From: JACWAE01 sp963847595
GTDB lineage: Bacteria; Chloroflexota; Dehalococcoidia; SZUA-161
Assembly: GCA_963847595.1 (NCBI GenBank)
Contig: CAWKAJ010000002.1
Coordinates: 682,001 to 746,000, forward strand
Direction: 5' to 3'
DNA length: 64,000 bases
Shown here: positions 57,611 through 64,000 of the stretch, piece after piece
How the letters are laid out: each line of letters begins with the position of its first letter
Position numbering within the stretch: position 1 is the first letter of the stretch
Made by a program: the position numbers and the translations under genes
Notes under the pieces: model-generated
Told to the model about the DNA's origin: nothing
The model's input: only the letters and a program-made list of their open reading frames with translations
Databases searched by the model: none

Positions 57611-57639
57611 TTGAACCCTCTCTCGCAATATGCTAGAAT
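57611..57639 (+). promoter_or_regulatory. Promoter of the second acyl-CoA cluster
   Basis: TTGAAC (57611-57616), a 17-base spacer ending TGC and TAGAAT (57634-57639) lie 67 bases before the ATG at 57706. It is an extended -10 promoter with a five-of-six -10 box. Confidence 0.6.
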
Positions 57640-57705
57640 ATCCGAGGTATTTAATCCCAACCTGAATGTTTTTAAACTCCCCTCTTGCGAAAGGAGCTTG
57701 ATTAG

Positions 57706-58899
57706 ATGGAGTTCGGTTTCACAGAGAAAGAAAACGCCCTGCGCAAAGAGCTCAGAGAGTTCATTGCCAGGGAACTGCCGCCGGGATGGGTAGGAGAGGG
57801 AGGAGTTAACGAGGAATACGGCACCGATAAGGGCTGGGAGGCTGCCAAGGTGATGGCCAAGAAGCTGGCAGCCAAGAAGTGGCTCACCATCGCCTGGCCT
57901 AAAGAGTACGGCGGACTCAGCGCCTCACATATGGAACACGTCATCTACAGGGAAGAGACGGCTTACCACTCGGTGCCGGGCATCGACATGGGGGTGGGGG
58001 GCGTCAACTGGATAGGCCCCACGCTTATGATTTTTGGCACCGAAGAGCAGAAGAGAAGACATCTACCCAAAATAGCCGCCGGGGAAACCTTCTGGTGCAC
58101 TGCCTACAGCGAGCCCGAGGTCGGCTCCGACATGGCCTCAATGAAGTGCCGCGCAGTGAGAAAAGGCAATGAGTATATAATTAACGGACAGAAGGTATGG
58201 ATAAGCGGCGGCCACCGCGCCCACTGGTGCTGGATGGGAGTGAGAACAGACCCTGATGCACCCAAACACAGAGGAATCACCTTAATTCTCATAGATATGA
58301 AAACCCCGGGCGTAACCGTCAAACCGCTGCTCAACATGGCTGATTCCTATGCCAACTGCGAGGTCTTCTTCGACGACGCACACGTGCCCGTGGAAAACCG
58401 CATCGGAGAGGAAAATCAGGGCTGGCACTATATCATGACAGCGCTCGATTTCGAGCGAACCGCCGGTATCGACCTTACCGCCAGGGCCCACCGCATGGCA
58501 GACGAACTCGTAAAGTACTGCAAAGAGGCAAAGCGAGATGGCAAGCCATTGGGCGAAGACCCCATAATACGCAACAGGCTGGCGGACCTCCTTGTTGAGT
58601 GCGAAGTAGGCCGACTGATGTGCTACCGCATCGCCTGGATGGAGGACAGAAACCAGGTCCCGAACTATGAGGCATCCACAGCCAAGACCCTGGGTGCGGA
58701 GTTGGGCCAGAAAATCAGCAACTTCGGACTGCATATCATGGGGCTTTACGGTCAGCTAGAACACGGCCACGGGGTACCGATAAAGGGAATGCTGCACGAA
58801 GCTTATCTCTACACCCGCGGCGATACCATCGCTGGCGGAACCTCTGAAATAAACCGAAACGTCATCGCCATGAGAGGTCTGGGGCTGCCAAGGGGTTAA
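57706..58899 (+). CDS. Acyl-CoA dehydrogenase
   Basis: The 397-residue protein has MEFGFTEKENALRKELREFI, WPKEYGGLSASHMEHVIYREE, AYSEPEVGSDMASMKCRAVRKGNEYIINGQKVWISGGHRAH and the C-terminal AGGTSEINRNVIAMRGLGLP. It is of the same FadE-type subgroup as the 30092 and 33965 products. It should oxidise an acyl-CoA to the enoyl-CoA. An SDR gene follows after 19 bases with a GGGAGGTGA ribosome site. The two genes converge on a CoA-transferase pair, probably serving one pathway. Confidence 0.88.
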   Translation: MEFGFTEKENALRKELREFIARELPPGWVGEGGVNEEYGTDKGWEAAKVMAKKLAAKKWLTIAWPKEYGGLSASHMEHVIYREETAYHSVPGIDMGVGGVNWIGPTLMIFGTEEQKRRHLPKIAAGETFWCTAYSEPEVGSDMASMKCRAVRKGNEYIINGQKVWISGGHRAHWCWMGVRTDPDAPKHRGITLILIDMKTPGVTVKPLLNMADSYANCEVFFDDAHVPVENRIGEENQGWHYIMTALDFERTAGIDLTARAHRMADELVKYCKEAKRDGKPLGEDPIIRNRLADLLVECEVGRLMCYRIAWMEDRNQVPNYEASTAKTLGAELGQKISNFGLHIMGLYGQLEHGHGVPIKGMLHEAYLYTRGDTIAGGTSEINRNVIAMRGLGLPRG

Positions 58900-58918
58900 A
58901 AAAGGGAGGTGAAGCGCT

Positions 58919-59692
58919 GTGAGTGACTTCAAAGCCAATATCTTGAAAGGCCGCGTAGCCCTTATCACCGGTGGCGCGACAGGTATCGGGAAGGAGATCG
59001 CCCGCACGCTGGGGAAACACGGGGCCAAGATTGTCATCACCAGCCGCAAGCAGGAGAATCTGGATGCCGCCTGCCAGGAATTCAAAAAAGAGGGCATAGA
59101 ATGTTTCGCTGTGCCATCGGATGTGCGCAATCCTGAAGCGGTCGAGAAGGTTATCGCTTCCGCCATAGAGAAATACGGCAGTTTGAATATCGTGGTGAAT
59201 TGCGCGGCCGGGATGTTCCCTGCACCTATCGAAAGACTGTCGTACAACGGATTCAAAACAATCGTTGACATCGACTTGCTGGGTACGTATAACGTTACGA
59301 AGGCCGCATTTACCGCTTACTTGAAGGAGCACGGCGGCTGCATTGTCAATATCACGGCCCCGTTCGAACACTGGGGGGTTAGCACTATGTCCCATGTCGC
59401 AGCGGCCAAGACAGGCGTTGAGTCTCTGACAAGGAGCTGCGCCGTCGAATGGGCACCGCTGGGGATTCGGGTCAACGCCGTTGCTCCCGGTTTCATCTCA
59501 GAGACGGAAGGAGTCAAACGATTCGCTGAATCTAAAGATGTGCAGGTTGACAGGTCGCTGAAGGGGACAAGACAGGATATGGCAAATGCTGTGCTATTTC
59601 TGGTCAGCGACTCGGCCCGCTTTATCAATGGCGTATGTATTCGCGTGGATGGCGGCGCTACCATCGACTTGCTGAGGATGCCGGTAGTGTGA
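58919..59692 (+). CDS. SDR related to 2,4-dienoyl-CoA reductases
   Basis: The 257-residue protein starts at GTG 58919. It has the cofactor loop TGGATGIG and VVNCAAGMFPAPIERLSYNGF. The usual Tyr-x-x-x-Lys is altered: the region reads MSHVAAAKTGVESLTRSCAV with Lys kept and Tyr missing. EWAPLGIRVNAVAPGFISETEGVKRFAES is the pattern of peroxisomal-type 2,4-dienoyl-CoA reductases, which also lack the classic Tyr. Reduction of a dienoyl-CoA with NADPH is therefore the best guess. It is paired with the acyl-CoA dehydrogenase upstream. Confidence 0.78.
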   Translation: MSDFKANILKGRVALITGGATGIGKEIARTLGKHGAKIVITSRKQENLDAACQEFKKEGIECFAVPSDVRNPEAVEKVIASAIEKYGSLNIVVNCAAGMFPAPIERLSYNGFKTIVDIDLLGTYNVTKAAFTAYLKEHGGCIVNITAPFEHWGVSTMSHVAAAKTGVESLTRSCAVEWAPLGIRVNAVAPGFISETEGVKRFAESKDVQVDRSLKGTRQDMANAVLFLVSDSARFINGVCIRVDGGATIDLLRMPVV

Positions 59693-59723
59693 CCACGGCA
59701 GAGTCGAATTGACGATGTCGTGA

Positions 59724-60932
59724 CTAGTTGATTACCTTCTCTTCAACAAGCCGGGCTATCTCCACTTCGGTCTTGCCCAGAAGCTCACGGAAGACATAGT
59801 CATTGTGCTGACCCAGCATCGGAGCAGGACGGCGAACTTCACCCGGAGTCCCGCTCATCTTAAAGGGGATGCCTGCGATAATATCGACGCCGGTTGCAGG
59901 ATGCTCGACCTGTAAGTGGGTCTCTCGCGCCGCATAGTGAGGGTCAGAGAACCGCTCAGTTAAATCGAGGCAAGGGGCTGCAGCGATACCTGCCTTCTGC
60001 AAGACTTCCATCACCTCGTAATTGCTGAGGTCGATGGTCCAGGCTGAGATAAGCCTGTCCAGTTCCTCAAGGTTTCTCAGCCGATTGAACTTATCGCTGA
60101 ACCTTTTTTCTTTTACCCACGTTGGATTGCCCATAGCATCGCAGAATCTGCGCCACTCCTCCTCGGTATCCACCGCTATGGAGACCCATCTATCCTCCCC
60201 TTGACAGCGGTAATTGTTGTGCGGAGCCATAGTGGGGCTGCGGTTCCCCATGGTGCCCAAGACTCTGCCGGTCATGAAGTACTCCATAAATGCCTCACCG
60301 ATTATGGAAGCGCCCACCTCTATCTGCGCCATGTCTATGCACTGCCCCTTGCCTGTCCTCTCCCTGTAATAAAGGGCAGAGAGCACGGCGAAAGCCCCGT
60401 GGATTGCAGAAGTAACATCGAGATAGGGCGTTTGTTCTCCAAGCACCCGCTCACCGGGATAGCCGATCAGACTCGAGTAGCCACAGAGAGCGCCCAGGGA
60501 CGGGGCATAGGTGACGATATCATACAGCGGCCCGTACTGCCCAGCAGCAGGCAAGGATATCGTGACAAGCTGGGGATTAGCTTTGCTGAGCTCTGCGTAT
60601 TCAAGACCGAGCTTCTTCAGCCCCTTGGGCGAGAAATTATCGAGCGCCACATCGCTTATCTGTATCAGCTCTTTAATTAAGGCCAGGCCCCGGGGGTCGG
60701 ACATATCCACAGTGATGCCCAGTTTGTTGCGGTTCATGCTGTGGAAGACAAAGTCGGTCTCCGGGCCAACAGTAGAGCGTCCCGGCGTCAGCCTGGCGCT
60801 GTCCAGCCGCTTGTTAGTCTCCACCTTGATGACCTCGGCGCCCATGTCAGCCAGTAACTCGCCGAGCAAAGGCCCAGCCCACACCCACGAAAAATCTACG
60901 ACGCGGTAACCGCTTAAAGGATAATTCGCCAT
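59724..60932 (-). CDS. Family III CoA-transferase with catalytic Asp
   Basis: The 402-residue protein shows the CaiB/BaiF features: YRVVDFSWVWAGPLLGELLADMGAEVIKVET, MNRNKLGITVDMSDPRGLALIKELI, and TPYLDVTSAIHGAFAVLSALYYRERTGKGQ, in which Asp172 is the expected covalent-intermediate residue. PAPMLGQHNDYVFRELLGK is the C-terminal signature. It is the second gene of a minus-strand pair; the first (60954-62165) lacks this Asp. The pair repeats the layout at 23913-26488. It probably activates an acid for the adjacent dehydrogenase and reductase. Confidence 0.82.
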   Translation of the reverse strand: MANYPLSGYRVVDFSWVWAGPLLGELLADMGAEVIKVETNKRLDSARLTPGRSTVGPETDFVFHSMNRNKLGITVDMSDPRGLALIKELIQISDVALDNFSPKGLKKLGLEYAELSKANPQLVTISLPAAGQYGPLYDIVTYAPSLGALCGYSSLIGYPGERVLGEQTPYLDVTSAIHGAFAVLSALYYRERTGKGQCIDMAQIEVGASIIGEAFMEYFMTGRVLGTMGNRSPTMAPHNNYRCQGEDRWVSIAVDTEEEWRRFCDAMGNPTWVKEKRFSDKFNRLRNLEELDRLISAWTIDLSNYEVMEVLQKAGIAAAPCLDLTERFSDPHYAARETHLQVEHPATGVDIIAGIPFKMSGTPGEVRRPAPMLGQHNDYVFRELLGKTEVEIARLVEEKVIN

Positions 60933-60953
60933 TGTCTGTAATTCTCCCTTACC

Positions 60954-62165
60954 TTAGATAATGCCGCCCTTGCGCAGCCGCACCAACTCCTCTCGGGAGT
61001 ACCCCAGCCGGCCGCAGTATATTTCCTCGTTGTGCTCCCCCAGCAATGGTGCCGAACGGTTTAGCTGCCAGGGGCTCTGAGAAAGCTTATAAGGCGCACC
61101 GGGATACTTCAATACGCCCGTCTTGGCTCGGTCCTTCTCCACAAAATAGCCCCGCTCCCTGAAATGAGAGTCGTTGGCAACCTCGTCTATGCTCCGCACC
61201 GGAGCGAAGGTTATCTGGTCGCGCCGGCATATTTCGAAGAGCTCGTCCTTGGTCTTACCTATGATTAAAGCTTCAACCATCGCATCCATCTCGTCTGCAT
61301 GTTCCAGCGCCACCATAATGCGATCCCTGAACCTGGGGTCGGGCATCCACTCCGGAGTGCCCATAGCTTCGAGAAATCTCTTCCACTGGAAGCCCTGGAT
61401 GGCGATGAGACACATGTAGCCATCCTTGCAGGGGAGGATACACCACGGATAGACGCTGATAGTGCGGTGCCCCGACCTGATGCTCTTCCTGCCTTCGAAT
61501 ACGCCCAGATGCACGCCATGGCCCAGATGGATGGTGGCCCATACCTCCGCCTCTGAAATATCGACGTGCTGTCCCTCACCCGTAGAGCGGCGGGCAAAAA
61601 TAGCGCCCATTGTCGCTGTAGCCGCCATAGCGCCGCTCTGGTAATGGCTCTGAGAAAGCGGTGGAGCCAAGGGCTCGCGCTCGGCCTCGCCGGTGCGCAT
61701 GGTCTGCCCGCCCAGGCCAGCAGTGTTAATGGCATGGCCTTTGTAGTCTTTGTAAGGACCCGTCTGCCCATACGGGGTGATGGATGTAACAATGAGGCGC
61801 GGGTTTAGTTCCTTCAGACTGGCATAATCGAGGCCGTGGTCGGCCATCTTCTGGGGCGGGTTATTTTCCACAAAGACATCGGCATCCTTGAGCAACCGCT
61901 TCAGGATTTTCTGGCCTGTCTTTGCTTCGACATTGAGAGTAATACCTAGTTTATTGGTGTTCAGATATAAAAAAAGCCCGCTTTTCTCAGGGTGAGGCTC
62001 ATCATTGAGGAAAGGGCCATGCCGCCTCGATTCGTCTCCCGAGCCGGGCTCCTCTATCTTTATCACCTCGGCACCGAGATCAGCCATCAACTTAGTACAA
62101 TAGGCTGCCGATATAAAGTTGCCGTACTCCACAATTTTGAGTCCGGAGAGCGCCTGTTCAGCCAC
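60954..62165 (-). CDS. Family III CoA-transferase-like subunit lacking the usual catalytic Asp
   Basis: The 403-residue protein has LKIVEYGNFISAAYCTKLMADLGAEVIKIEEPGSGDESR, NTNKLGITLNVEA and SAPLLGEHNEEIYCGRLGYSREELV, close to the 23913 product throughout. In the segment SQSHYQSGAMAATATMGAIFARRSTGEGQHVD the position of the catalytic Asp is His by ungapped alignment. Its partner gene follows 21 bases downstream. It may be a structural or substrate-binding subunit of a two-subunit CoA-transferase. Confidence 0.8.
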   Translation of the reverse strand: MAEQALSGLKIVEYGNFISAAYCTKLMADLGAEVIKIEEPGSGDESRRHGPFLNDEPHPEKSGLFLYLNTNKLGITLNVEAKTGQKILKRLLKDADVFVENNPPQKMADHGLDYASLKELNPRLIVTSITPYGQTGPYKDYKGHAINTAGLGGQTMRTGEAEREPLAPPLSQSHYQSGAMAATATMGAIFARRSTGEGQHVDISEAEVWATIHLGHGVHLGVFEGRKSIRSGHRTISVYPWCILPCKDGYMCLIAIQGFQWKRFLEAMGTPEWMPDPRFRDRIMVALEHADEMDAMVEALIIGKTKDELFEICRRDQITFAPVRSIDEVANDSHFRERGYFVEKDRAKTGVLKYPGAPYKLSQSPWQLNRSAPLLGEHNEEIYCGRLGYSREELVRLRKGGII

Positions 62166-62240
62166 TTGCTAAACCTCCAGTCTTTGCCCGACCGTCAACG
62201 CGCAGCTACCACGCAACACAAGAAGGGATTTATCTCAGGA

Positions 62241-62268
62241 TTGACTGCTGCGACCAGCTAGATATTAT
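62241..62268 (+). promoter_or_regulatory. Promoter upstream of the desulforedoxin-like gene
   Basis: TTGACT (62241-62246), a 16-base spacer and TATTAT (62263-62268) point to the small gene at 62430, leaving a leader of about 160 bases. Both boxes match consensus at five of six bases. Confidence 0.5.
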
Positions 62269-62429
62269 GACTTAATTGCCTCGTTTGGGCAAGAGGCAGA
62301 AGCTACAGGGGCACCCACAACAGCATCAAAAATGTGACAACTCTTTAACCTTTTTCCCTTTCATTTTATGACTTCTTCATATCTTTCCAACTAATATTAG
62401 GATATTAAACGGTAAGAGGAGGAGGCAAA

Positions 62430-62627
62430 ATGGCAGCGAAAACACAGAGCACCAAGCAGAAGGCAGCTACGAAGGGAAAAATCAGTAAGAATGACTCGTA
62501 CGCTTGCGAGTCATGTGGGCTGGTAGTCTTAGTAGACGAAGAATGCGGCTGCGTAGAAGCACATGAGATCATTTGCTGCGGCGAGCCCATGAAGAAGACC
62601 GCCAAAGCCAGGGCAACCAAAAAGTAA
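62430..62627 (+). CDS. Small desulforedoxin-like metal-binding protein
   Basis: The 65-residue protein has Lys-rich ends and a central YACESCGLVVLVDEECG..ICCGEPMKK. The CxxC at the start and CCGEPM at the end match the four-Cys iron site of desulforedoxin and the N-terminal domain of desulfoferrodoxin. An extra CGC lies between them (ECGCVEA), which is unusual. It could bind iron and act in electron transfer or oxygen defence, or be a zinc protein. Strong GAGGAGG lies before the ATG. Confidence 0.65.
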   Translation: MAAKTQSTKQKAATKGKISKNDSYACESCGLVVLVDEECGCVEAHEIICCGEPMKKTAKARATKK

Positions 62628-62760
62628 AGTCCTGACGTCGCAGTCTATATTATACTCAATCTCGTATCATTCTAGCGCGAAGGCTTCCGGTACTGAGCAA
62701 GTGAAACCTTGCTTCTATAGATTAGAGCCAGATATGGGACTGGTGTCTAGCGGAGCATAT

Positions 62761-63420
62761 TCATGCCAGAAGAGCAGCTACTATGCCCACGAGGAAAATG
62801 CCATCGAAAACGCCGGCGCCCCCGATGCTGATCATATTAGGCCCGAGCCGCCTGATAGCGGGGAAGTTGAGCAGATCAGCCCCTATCAGAGTCCCCATAG
62901 TTCCAGAAACGTATGCCACCGGAGGCGCATTGTGGCGCGCTAACAAGAGAGCCAGTGCAACCGATAGGAGAGGTGGGATCAACACCGGCATGACAATCCC
63001 TACCCCCGGTTTGGGCCGAGCGACCATCTTGGCTATCACGGCGACCACAATCGTAGCGACGACCGTCTGCCATATAGGCGCCCTTGTCACCAGCAGGTAT
63101 AACGAGAATCCGGTAGGCACCAAAGCACCACCTACATTTACAGCCAGAACCTGTTCCTTAACTCGCGGCGGGATATAGTAGAACAACGAAAAGGGAAAAG
63201 AAGGCTGCGCTTGCTGCTCATATACCACCTTGCGGCGCGAAATGGGGATATTGATCACGCTGCCTACCAGGGAGAAGCCCAGCAGCCCCGCGGCAGCCGC
63301 CAGAGAAAGGCCCAGTTTGGTGAAAGAGAAAGTGACAAGCTCCGCAGACAAGAGGACTAAGATAGTCCCCAGCAAAATCAACATTATCAGCATGAGCCGG
63401 AAAGAAGCCCTATTTCTCAT
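62761..63420 (-). CDS. DUF1614-family membrane protein
   Basis: The 219-residue protein starts at ATG 63420 with GAGG six bases upstream; a GTG at 63432 is also in frame. It has about six to seven membrane helices. INIPISRRKVVYEQQ and VKEQVLAVNVGGALVPTGFSLYLL, then RPKPGVGIVMPVLIPPLLSVALALLLA and GADLLNFPAIRRLGPNMISIGGAGVFDGIFLVGIVAALLA, are typical of DUF1614, a family without known function. The gaps on both sides show no further genes. Confidence 0.75.
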   Translation of the reverse strand: MRNRASFRLMLIMLILLGTILVLLSAELVTFSFTKLGLSLAAAAGLLGFSLVGSVINIPISRRKVVYEQQAQPSFPFSLFYYIPPRVKEQVLAVNVGGALVPTGFSLYLLVTRAPIWQTVVATIVVAVIAKMVARPKPGVGIVMPVLIPPLLSVALALLLARHNAPPVAYVSGTMGTLIGADLLNFPAIRRLGPNMISIGGAGVFDGIFLVGIVAALLA

Positions 63421-63663
63421 TGTGAGCCTCACAACAACAAAAAACGATACTTAAAGCCGAATTATATGTTAAGCAAGTTAGATGAAAAAATCATAAAATC
63501 CCCTGCCAAAAGCTTAAGAAGTTATCACATTCTGTTATAGCAACGTTAGACGCACTGACTAGTAGAGGATACTAAGAAGAAATACTGACTGGATATAAAA
63601 AGCACTTATTTATCAAGAAGCTGCGAGAGGCAGAGGCGATAGGCTAAGCAATCATCATAAGTC

Positions 63664-64000
63664 TCAGCGATTGTCCGGCACAATCTTAACCAGCAGGCTG
63701 CGGCTCCTGGGGCCATCGAATTCACAGAAGAAGATGCCCTGCCATGTTCCCAGCACCAGTCTACCCTCATCCACCAGCACCATTGCGGAACTGCCCAGTA
63801 GACTTGACTTGATGTGGGCAGGAGAGTTGCCTTCCAAGTGGCGATAGCCGCCATGTTGAGGCACTATAGCATCAAGCTGCTCAATGATATCTTCAACAAC
63901 ACTGGGGTCGGCCTGCTCGTTCAGCGTGACTGCGGCAGTGGTGTGGGGGACGAATAGATAGCAGACGCCGCTTTCTACATGGCTGGAGTCCACAACCTCT
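63664..64000 (-). CDS. YjbQ/UPF0047-family protein, partial
   Basis: The frame is open to the window edge, so about 25 N-terminal residues are missing; 111 codons are visible. SGVCYLFVPHTTAAVTLNEQADPSVVEDI, HLEGNSPAHIKSSLLGSSAMVLVDEGRLVLGTWQGIFFCEFDGPRSRSLLVKIV match the conserved YjbQ core, including the His-Thr-Thr and GTWQGIFFCEFDGPR motifs. Some members have weak thiamin-phosphate synthase activity. The biological role is unsettled. Confidence 0.85.
   Translation of the reverse strand, partial: EVVDSSHVESGVCYLFVPHTTAAVTLNEQADPSVVEDIIEQLDAIVPQHGGYRHLEGNSPAHIKSSLLGSSAMVLVDEGRLVLGTWQGIFFCEFDGPRSRSLLVKIVPDNR

Overview
The window looks like a piece of an uncultured, probably anaerobic, Chloroflexota genome, most likely a Dehalococcoidia-like lineage. 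This is inferred from gene content, not from a marker gene: DivIVA-like coiled-coil proteins, a sigma factor paired with a DUF5667 protein, an ArlH/FlaH-like ATPase, many acyl-CoA catabolism genes, an oxygen-sensitive glycyl radical enzyme and dispersed GC-rich palindromes between genes. No rRNA, tRNA or CRISPR array was seen.

Region 1 (1-10.7 kb, minus strand) is a type IV pilus operon read right to left: PilT, PilB, PilC, two prepilin-like proteins, a very large PilX-like surface protein, PilN, PilO and the start of PilM. A membrane GGDEF/HD-GYP cyclic-di-GMP protein (10.7-13.2 kb) lies one base upstream of pilT.

Region 2 (13.2-23.4 kb) is regulatory. It has a LuxR/NarL-type response regulator, an operon of a ThiF/E1-like adenylating enzyme and a LuxI-like N-acyl transferase, two tandem DivIVA-like proteins with large repeat arrays, an ECF sigma factor with a DUF5667 partner, and a secreted DUF5666-like protein.

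Region 3 (23.6-44.8 kb) is a catabolic island for a CoA-activated carboxylic acid: two family III CoA-transferases, SDR, two enoyl-CoA hydratases, nitronate-monooxygenase-like protein, four acyl-CoA dehydrogenases, thiolase, thiolase-like/DUF35 pair and amidohydrolase. It also holds a DUF916/WxL-like surface pair and a glycyl radical enzyme. The gene set recalls bbs-type (benzylsuccinate) and steroid side-chain beta-oxidation; the substrate cannot be read from sequence.

Region 4 (45.3-51.2 kb) mirrors region 2. After an ArlH/FlaH-like ATPase comes a methyltransferase fused to a LuxI-like acyltransferase, then a second GGDEF/HD-GYP gene. The two acyltransferase loci share a 68-bp promoter block (63 of 68 bases identical) in opposite orientations, and the two GGDEF/HD-GYP genes share about 1.7 kb of very similar DNA, also inverted. 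I read this as an inverted duplication of a signalling module that joins an acyl-signal-type enzyme to cyclic-di-GMP turnover, with pilus genes next to one copy. It is the strongest candidate for an undescribed system here.

Region 5 (51.2-64 kb) holds a decayed ACR3 arsenite-transporter fragment, a MarR regulator with an MFS drug exporter, a radical SAM/SPASM protein, an acetoacetate-decarboxylase-family protein, a second CoA-thioester cluster (acyl-CoA dehydrogenase, dienoyl-CoA-reductase-like SDR, a second CoA-transferase pair), a desulforedoxin-like protein, a DUF1614 membrane protein and a partial YjbQ-family protein.
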